A DNA stretch of 9,370 bases from CAJQQY01 sp964352225. GTDB taxonomy: Bacteria > Bacteroidota > Bacteroidia > Chitinophagales > Saprospiraceae. The notes under the pieces were generated by a model. It searched no databases. It had not been told where the DNA came from and saw only the letters and a program-made list of their open reading frames with translations. The stretch is taken from the NCBI GenBank assembly GCA_964352225.1, contig CAYGRM010000267.1:1-9370 (forward strand), in the 5' to 3' direction. Position 1 is the first letter of the stretch. Each line of letters starts with the position of its first letter. Shown here in pieces: positions 1 to 5,600 of this stretch. The translations under genes and the position numbers were made by a program.

Positions 1-320
1 TTGTTTGTTGAAAAAGTGTTTAAAGTTAGTGTTTGTTTTTTGTCTTGATTTAAAAGTGTAAGTGTAAGATTTTCCTAAGCTAGGTGTTTTTTCAAAATGT
101 TTTTGATGCTTATTTGTTTGTGTGTTTGATGATTTAAAATTACAACTTAATCCCGCGCAGCGCCATACCTGTGAATCGGTATTTTTCATATGGCATAATT
201 TAATGCAGCATGAGCAGAGCTGGTGAGTCTATTTTCGGTAACGACATGGAGAATCGTTTCACAAAAAATGAAATATTGAGCGTTCAACAAACGGAGGAGA
301 TAAATAAAGTCTTCCTATGT

Positions 321-410
321 TTATAGGTCAGAGTTTTCGGTTACTTCTGTTTTAGTCATTTCGATAAAAGTCATCACTAAAAACAGTACGATCATGGCAT
401 TAAATAACAT
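321..410 (-). CDS. Possible 29-residue single-span membrane microprotein
   Basis: This is a short open frame starting at ATG 410-408 and ending with TAA at 323-321. Seen in the sequence: a hydrophobic stretch over about residues 2-17 (LFNAMIVLFLVMTFIE) followed by a polar, acidic tail rich in Thr and Glu (TKTEVTENSDL). That layout is what a single-pass small membrane protein would look like. There is no clear ribosome binding site, only an A-rich run just before the start, and an in-frame TGA lies upstream. It overlaps the end of a 38-codon plus-strand frame by six bases. No family is recognised. A chance open frame in AT-rich DNA is at least as likely, because such DNA readily encodes hydrophobic residues. 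Confidence 0.2.
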   Translation of the reverse strand: MLFNAMIVLFLVMTFIEMTKTEVTENSDL

Positions 411-560
411 ATCTTTTTTTATTATAAAAGTAATAGAAATACTTCAACTACGATATACCACAAAAATGGTATTTATCAATTTATAAAAATAAAATTTTAC
501 AAAACAAAGCACTTACCATATTGTATTCTGAACTATGAGTTATGGTGGAAATTATCTTAA

Positions 561-1025
561 AAACAATTAAAGGGGAAGACATTTTTGGATTTAAAACGAA
601 CTTCAAAATATAAAGTAAAACTACTGGGGCTTAGACAAATCTTGTGGAAACAACTTTGAGAATTCCGAGAGGAAGGAAAAGAGCGAAAGCTAGATTTCTT
701 AAAGTCAATCGCTTTAACAACTTTAGCTCTTCTACTCGCTCGCTCACAAAGTTATCAAAGCTACACCACAGAATTTGTCGAAGAACCAAACTACTTTACG
801 CTCAGTTGATTACAACTATCACATGATTTTTTAAATAAAAAAACATTATATCGTGAATGGAAATTTAAGGATGATCTGAGGTTTTTTTTCCTAGACTTAA
901 GTTTTCTTCTAAAAGGAAATTCGGTTGAAAAAAGAGCAGTAGAGAGCTCTTGGTGGGATCTTTTTCGAGTTACAAAGGAGCCAAGCAGCATCTTATTTGA
1001 AAGGGAAATTGGTGGGAGGTTTTAG
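561..1025 (+). pseudogene. Stop-poor frame, possible decayed gene
   Basis: Read in the frame that begins at 561, 154 codons precede the TAG at 1023-1025, interrupted only by TGA at 657-659 and 807-809; no TAA or TAG occurs between. In DNA this AT-rich many more stops would be expected. The middle piece (660-806) reads like the start of a secreted protein: Lys/Arg-rich, then a hydrophobic core at 705-740 (SIALTTLALLLA), then a polar segment. The last piece contains Trp and charged residues (ESSWWDLFRV). There is no good start codon, no ribosome binding site and no recognised family. The frame stays fairly open back to 408, with one more stop (TAA at 558-560). It could be a relic of a gene or simply chance. 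Confidence 0.15.
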
Positions 1026-1071
1026 GCGAAATCATTAATCTTTATTTATTTCTTAAAAATTAAACAAAGGT

Positions 1072-1101
1072 GCTCCTCTCAGACATTTTGCTGAGAGGAG
1101 C
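1072..1101 (-). terminator. Intrinsic terminator closing the operon
   Basis: A perfect 11-bp stem (1072-1082 with 1091-1101, GCTCCTCTCAG on the plus strand) encloses an eight-base loop. On the minus strand the stem is followed by a T-rich tail (ACCTTTGTTTAATTTTTAAG), the arrangement of a Rho-independent terminator. On the plus strand the bases after the stem are not T-rich, so it acts on the minus strand only. It lies about 100 bases past the stop codon of the PorP/SprF-like gene, which it would serve. Confidence 0.85.
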
Positions 1102-1134
1102 CATCCCAAAAACCAATTGTTAAAGGACATCTTT

Positions 1135-1198
1135 CGAGTTTGATAAACGCTTTAAACTTGTATAAAAAACTGATTATCAAAGACTTACGTCGTACTCG
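1135..1198 (-). other. Possible 3'-UTR stem structure
   Basis: An 8-bp perfect inverted repeat (1139-1146 with 1174-1181, TTTGATAA/TTATCAAA) lies between the stop codon at 1201 and the terminator. CGAGT at 1135-1139 and ACTCG at 1194-1198 could pair outside it, sharing one base. The 27-base loop and A/T pairing make it weak. It has no T-rich tail on either strand, so it is not a terminator. It might protect the transcript 3' end, or be chance. Confidence 0.25.
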
Positions 1199-1200
1199 GA

Positions 1201-2139
1201 TTATTTTCTATATTTTTTAGAGCGATCATATTCGCCTGTTTTTCTTTTAATTTGGAAGGCAACTGTAATTTCGTGAGAACCTGAATTATACTGTTGGAAG
1301 TCCCCCATAAAAGCATCGTAGCTATAGTAAAATTGAAGATTTTTATACTTCGTTCCTACTAAAAATGCAACAGCTCCTCCATCACCCATTCGGTACGTTA
1401 AACCAGCAATTAATTTCTCATCTAGGAAACCTGCTCTTAAGTTCAAATCCATTAGGAAAGGAACGTTTCTTACTTTTTTCACTAAAACAGAAGGCTCGAT
1501 AGTTACTTTTTTCTGATCCAATGAAAATCGGTGACCAGCATTAAATAAGTAGTAATTAAAAAGTCCACCAGTAGTTTCACCAGAAATATCATCCAATTTA
1601 TTTTTAATTAAATTAGGCATTGACATTCCAAAGAAGGTTCCTTCTGGTAACTCTAAGTAAGCTCCAAAAGAAGCATCGAAAGTACTAATTCCATCAATAC
1701 CATCTTCGATGATTTGATCTCCTTGATCATACAAAGGATCATTAAGAATTGAATTATCCAATCGTGTTCGATTGAATTCAGTTGACATTCCGAAAGCTAA
1801 TTTCGCTTCATTGATATCGTAACGGAAAGCATAAGATAACTGCATTCGGTGTCGAGTAAATGAAGCGATTTTTTCAGTAAAAACTAAAGCTCCAATTCCA
1901 AGACTTTTGCCGATTGGGCCATTGTAACTTAAAGAATAAGATTCAGGCGCTCCGGTGAAACCAGACCATTGATTTCGAACATTCATAAATAAATTATGAT
2001 TGTCTTGATCGAATCCAGCGGTGGCAGGATTAATTAGTAATTTATTTACTTGATAGTGACTGAAAATTGCCTCGTATTGAGCGTTTGAATTGATAGCTAG
2101 GAATGAGAAGCAAGCTATTAAGAGTAATAATTTTTTCAT
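1201..2139 (-). CDS. PorP/SprF-family type IX secretion membrane protein
   Basis: A 312-residue predicted outer-membrane beta-barrel. PorP/SprF proteins work with the T9SS, and adjacent family members are known to be needed for export or attachment of substrates with type B C-terminal domains, such as SprB with SprF in Flavobacterium. Seen here: a signal peptide (residues 1-20, cut before Gln21); the family N-terminal signature at about 26-42, FSHYQVNKLLINPATAGF, matching the usual Q/HYxxNxxxINPAxAG; alternating strand-like segments throughout; and the usual ending SHEITVAFQIK (288-298). Length is normal. The start is ATG at 2139, not the in-frame TTG three codons upstream at 2148, because ATG gives a standard MKK signal peptide. 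The gene follows the giant SprB-repeat gene in the same direction after 204 bases, and is probably its dedicated partner. Cys10 looks like a lipobox (LIAC), but it is too near the start for a lipoprotein signal. I give no symbol because porP and sprF paralogs cannot be told apart here. Confidence 0.95.
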   Translation of the reverse strand: MKKLLLLIACFSFLAINSNAQYEAIFSHYQVNKLLINPATAGFDQDNHNLFMNVRNQWSGFTGAPESYSLSYNGPIGKSLGIGALVFTEKIASFTRHRMQLSYAFRYDINEAKLAFGMSTEFNRTRLDNSILNDPLYDQGDQIIEDGIDGISTFDASFGAYLELPEGTFFGMSMPNLIKNKLDDISGETTGGLFNYYLFNAGHRFSLDQKKVTIEPSVLVKKVRNVPFLMDLNLRAGFLDEKLIAGLTYRMGDGGAVAFLVGTKYKNLQFYYSYDAFMGDFQQYNSGSHEITVAFQIKRKTGEYDRSKKYRK

Positions 2140-2169
2140 GTTTGACAAGTTTATTTTTGTTTTAGCAGG

Positions 2170-2196
2170 CTGAGTATTTTTATAAAATTTACTCAG
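2170..2196 (-). other. Stem-loop in the leader of the PorP/SprF-like gene
   Basis: A perfect 7-bp stem (CTGAGTA at 2170-2176 with TACTCAG at 2190-2196) encloses a 13-base A/T loop, which may pair further inside. It ends about 30 bases before the ATG at 2139. No T-tract follows on the minus strand, so it is not a simple terminator. It may influence translation or RNA processing. Confidence 0.4.
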
Positions 2197-2199
2197 GAT

Positions 2200-2225
2200 G
2201 CTTAATGTGTTTGCGGGAGTTAAGC
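2200..2225 (-). other. Small stem-loop in the operon spacer
   Basis: A 6-bp stem (GCTTAA at 2200-2205 with TTAAGC at 2220-2225) carries a 14-base loop that includes the only G/C-rich stretch of the spacer (GCGGGAG at 2213-2219). It sits between two other stem-loops. Alone it could be chance; its interest comes from being part of a series of three. Confidence 0.3.
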
Positions 2226-2243
2226 TTATTTATTTTATTCTTA

Positions 2244-2333
2244 TAAATTCTGTTTTTTAAGTCAAACTAAAATTGAAATCAACACTTCTTTCGGTTGTTT
2301 TTAATTCCAATTTTAGTTTGACCACAGAATTTA
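2244..2333 (-). other. Large two-part hairpin after the giant gene
   Basis: An inner perfect 15-bp stem (2261-2275 with 2308-2322, GTCAAACTAAAATTG on the plus strand) is extended inward by A/T pairs with mismatches. An outer perfect 10-bp stem (2244-2253 with 2324-2333) is separated from it by seven bases on one side and one on the other. It begins ten bases past the stop codon of the giant gene. No T-rich tail follows on the minus strand, so it does not look like an ordinary Rho-independent terminator. It could be a partial terminator, a barrier that protects the upstream message, an RNA processing site, or the remnant of a small palindromic element. Confidence 0.7.
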
Positions 2334-2343
2334 ATAGAACGAA

Positions 2344-2622
2344 TTATCTGACAATTGAAAGTGAACCTTTAGAAGTTTGAATCACTCCATTAGCATCTTC
2401 ATATTCTAATACATAGAAATAACCACCCTCTGGAAGTATTTGATCTCTTTTTCCAATTCCGATAAATGAGTTATCATAATCATCATTTTCGTAAACTTCT
2501 TGTCCCCATCTGTTAAAAATGATAACTCGAACTGTAGTTGTTTCTAAGCAATTCACATAGAAATTATCATTCAATCCATCATTATTTGGAGAGATAACTG
2601 TTCTTGCTTCGTAGCAACCTGT
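2344..2622 (-). other. Type B (CHU_C) T9SS C-terminal domain
   Basis: Residues 1871-1962 of the giant protein. The domain has the hallmark motifs of the gliding-motility-associated C-terminal family: VISPNNDGLNDNFYV (1879-1893), IIFNRWGQEVYEND (1904-1917) and ILPEGGYFYVLEY (1932-1944), closing in a short basic tail ending in Arg. Type B domains differ from the type A domain of the neighbouring 259-residue protein and are known to depend on PorP/SprF-like partners. Cys1873 and Cys1895 could pair with each other, or Cys1873 with Cys1858 of the last repeat. Confidence 0.93.
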
Positions 2623-5600
2623 ATCGTAATCTAAGTTAAATCTTATCATTTCAGAAGTACATCCGTTGGCATCAGTTACCATCAAGGCATGTTCAATGCC
2701 TCCTTGTAAACCTTCAATGAAAGATTCAGTAGTTATCACTTGATCCCATTGGAAAGTGTATGGTGCAGTTCCACCGAGAACGATAGCGTCTGCTCTTCCT
2801 GGGAAAACGTTGACGGTAACTTGGATTGGGGAAGGTTCAATGACTGGGTAAGATTCTACTTTTGTAACTCCATTAGCATCAGTAGCTGTTACTGTATAAA
2901 TTCCTGCTCCCAGGTCTTCCAATATTGATCCATCAATTCCTGTTTCAGCAAATCCAGTACTCCATTCGTAAGTGTAAGGTTCTGTTCCACCTTCTGCAAC
3001 TATTGAGGCAAATGCATCTGAATCACCATTACAAGTAACTGATAATTGCCCAGCATTTAATAAAATTATTTCTAATTCACATTCATCTAATTCAGTTTGG
3101 AAAACATCCGTACAACCATTGGCATCCGTTACCGTAAGGAAGTACATACCTCCAATCAGACCACTAATTGTTGAAGTATTTCCAACTGAAGTTCCATTTT
3201 GATTTACCCAAGAATAAGTGAATCCTCCAACTCCGCCTCCAGCGACAACTTCAATTTCTCCACCTTCGCAATCCATAGCTGTAGGTTGTGTAACTGTAGA
3301 TGATACTATTGATACAGGGTTAGCAGGTTGGCTAATATTTAATATCGCGTCATAAATATTTACTCCCATTCCATCCGTAATTACTACTTGATGATCTCCT
3401 GCTGGCCTATTGGTAATAGAGTTTACATTTAGTCCTTCTGCTATAGTAACGCCATTAAAAGTCCAAACAAAATAGAAACCTGGAAAGCCTCCTGAGACAT
3501 CAATACTAATTGCTCCAGTAGTAGCTCCATGACAATCAACAGCAGTAATATCTGTATCAATTTCTGTTAACTTTGAAACGGTATATTGAGGTGATTCAAT
3601 AATACACCCATTTGCATCTGTAATCGTTACACTATACATCCCCATACATAAATTCTCAGGGTCTTGATTCGTTGCTCCATTACTCCAAGTATAAGAATAT
3701 GGAAGCGTTCCTCCTGCAACTGAAATATCTATTTTTCCATCGCAAACGCTAGGAGATTGGTGAGTGATAATAACATTTGTGATCGAGATTTGAGCAGGCT
3801 CATCTACGGTGTAAGTAGTACTAGTTACCTCAAGCCCATCAGCATCTTTCACTACAAGTACATAACCTCCTTGGCAAAGTCCTCCAAAACAAACTGTCGT
3901 AGCGTTACTTGTAGTTGGAGTACCTCCATTCAAAGTAACCATGTATGGAGCATTTCCTCCTACTATGTTTACACAAATTTTACCATCACATTCTCCAAAA
4001 CAAGAAGCATCAGTCACATCCACACTTCCAATTTGTGGTGAAGATGGCTCAATTACATAATCAGGCGATTCAAAAGTACATCCTTTAGAGTCCGTAACGG
4101 TTACGCTATAATTATCTTCACATAGATTAACTATGTCTTGACTTATTGCTCCGTTACTCCATAAGTAAGTGTATGGTCCCATTCCTCCTGCTGGAGTAAT
4201 GTTAATAGAACCATCACAAATATCTGATTCATCTTCGATGATTACGTTGGTAATTATAACTGGAGTAGGTTCTGTAATTACATAAGTTTTTGTAATCGTA
4301 GTCATTGCTTGATCAGTAATTTCTACTGTATAAGTCCCAATTACTAAACCAAAAACATCTTTTGTGGTAGCAAAAATTCCATTTGAATTACTCCATTTAT
4401 AAGTATATCCTGGTGTTCCACCTGATATAGTTATTTCTACAGAACCATCATTCCCGTCGTGACAAGTAACGTTTGTTACTATCTCCGTTGAAATACTTAA
4501 AGTATTCGTAACTGCATCACCTCCTACTTTGGTACAACCTGAAGCATTTGTAACTGTTACAGAATAAATATCTGCCGTTAATCCAAAAATATCTTGAGTA
4601 GTTGCTCCATTACTCCATAAGTAACTATAAGTTCCTGCAGGTGAAACGGTCAAATTAATTGCTCCATCATTTCCAGCAGGTGATTCATTAGTCACTACAA
4701 AGTTCAACCCAAAGTCAACAGGTTGTGTAACAGTATAAGTATTAGTAAATATACATCCATTTGCATCTTCAATGGTAACTGAATAGTTTCCTGCACATAA
4801 TCCAGAGATTGATGTTCCAGTTGAGCCATTACTCCAAGTTGCAGTATATCCAGGAGTTCCTCCTCCGATATTTATACTGATCGATCCGTCACATTCGCCA
4901 AAACAAGAAGCATTGTTAACTGTAGGGATTGCAGTAATTGGTGCAGGTTGTCCAACTGTGATAGCTGCTCCAACTTTTACACATCCATTTTCATCAGTTA
5001 CTGTTGGAGTATAAGCTCCAACAGGAAGGTTATTTAAATTCTGACCAGATCCGCCATTACTCCAGGTTACTGAATATCCATTTGATCCAGGAGTTCCTCC
5101 TGAAATATTCAATCCAATAGATCCATTACTTCCTCCATTACACGTAACATTAGTTACTAATCCACTCATGGAGATATCATTAGGCTGCGTTAATGTAATC
5201 GGATTTCCTGTGGCAGTACATCCATTATTATCAGTAATTACTGGGGTATAATTTCCAGCCGCTAAGTTGCTAATCACCAAGCCAGTCATATTTCCTGGTT
5301 GCCAAACTGCTGTGTAAGGTCCAACTCCTCCAAATCCTGAAATTTCAATAGCTCCAGTATTTTCTCCAAAACAAGTTAAGTTCGTAGTACTTACTATGTT
5401 TACTAATATAGAAGCTCCATCTTCAATTATAACTGTTGTAGTTGCAAAACAACCATCAACATCTGTTGCGGTAACTGTATATGTGTTAGCTGCAAGGCCA
5501 GTAATTGTTTGTTGATTAGTTACTCCATTTGACCAATTATATGTGTAAGGCCCCGTTCCTCCAGCTCCATTTGCAGTAGCTGATCCAGTACTTCCGCCTG

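Larger units (their letters stand above)
1..1071. other. Left non-coding region with no convincing gene
   Basis: This AT-rich stretch lies beyond the operon terminator and has no recognisable protein family on either strand. It contains a short GC-rich island around 151-175, a small hairpin (ATACCA at 455-460 with TGGTAT at 467-472, six-base loop), a possible 29-codon membrane microprotein on the minus strand (321-410), a 38-codon open frame on the plus strand (ATG at 210, TAG at 324-326), and a stop-poor plus-strand frame running to 1025. Positions 1-130 of the plus strand are rich in T and G. I see no tRNA, rRNA, CRISPR or insertion-sequence ends. It may be true intergenic DNA, or decayed coding DNA from an element too degraded to name. 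Confidence 0.5.

Noticed and set aside
1..189. Minus-strand open frame from ATG at 189 to the window edge (63 codons)
   Set aside because: Its product is a monotonous Lys/Thr/Asn/His/Gln/Phe mixture that reflects the T/G-rich plus strand, with no recognisable motif; probably non-coding, though the edge hides its end.
210..326. Plus-strand 38-codon frame starting MSRAGESIFGNDMENRF
   Set aside because: Composition is protein-like, but it is short, has no ribosome binding site and no known family, and ends at a stop with the frame soon broken again.
644..826. Plus-strand 60-codon GTG-started frame
   Set aside because: Arg/Lys/Ser/Thr-rich with no motif; it overlaps the better-looking stop-poor frame and has no ribosome binding site.
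791..991. Minus-strand 66-codon frame
   Set aside because: Basic, Ser-rich, no motif, and lies beyond the operon terminator in DNA open in more than one frame.
1111..1124. 14-base string AACCAATTGTTAAA found again in reverse complement at 9086-9099, with a shorter copy near 8327-8338
   Set aside because: A/T-rich and short, and one copy lies in coding sequence, so chance matches of this length are expected in a window this size; no other feature links the sites.
2110..2139. Lipoprotein signal (LIAC, Cys10) in the PorP/SprF-like protein
   Set aside because: The Cys lies too close to the start for a normal lipoprotein signal, and a clear signal peptidase I site follows at Ala20-Gln21.
2140..2148. 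TTG at 2148 as an alternative start of the PorP/SprF-like gene, adding three residues
   Set aside because: ATG at 2139 gives a standard MKK signal peptide with the same Ala20-Gln21 end as its two neighbours; there is no ribosome binding site favouring TTG.
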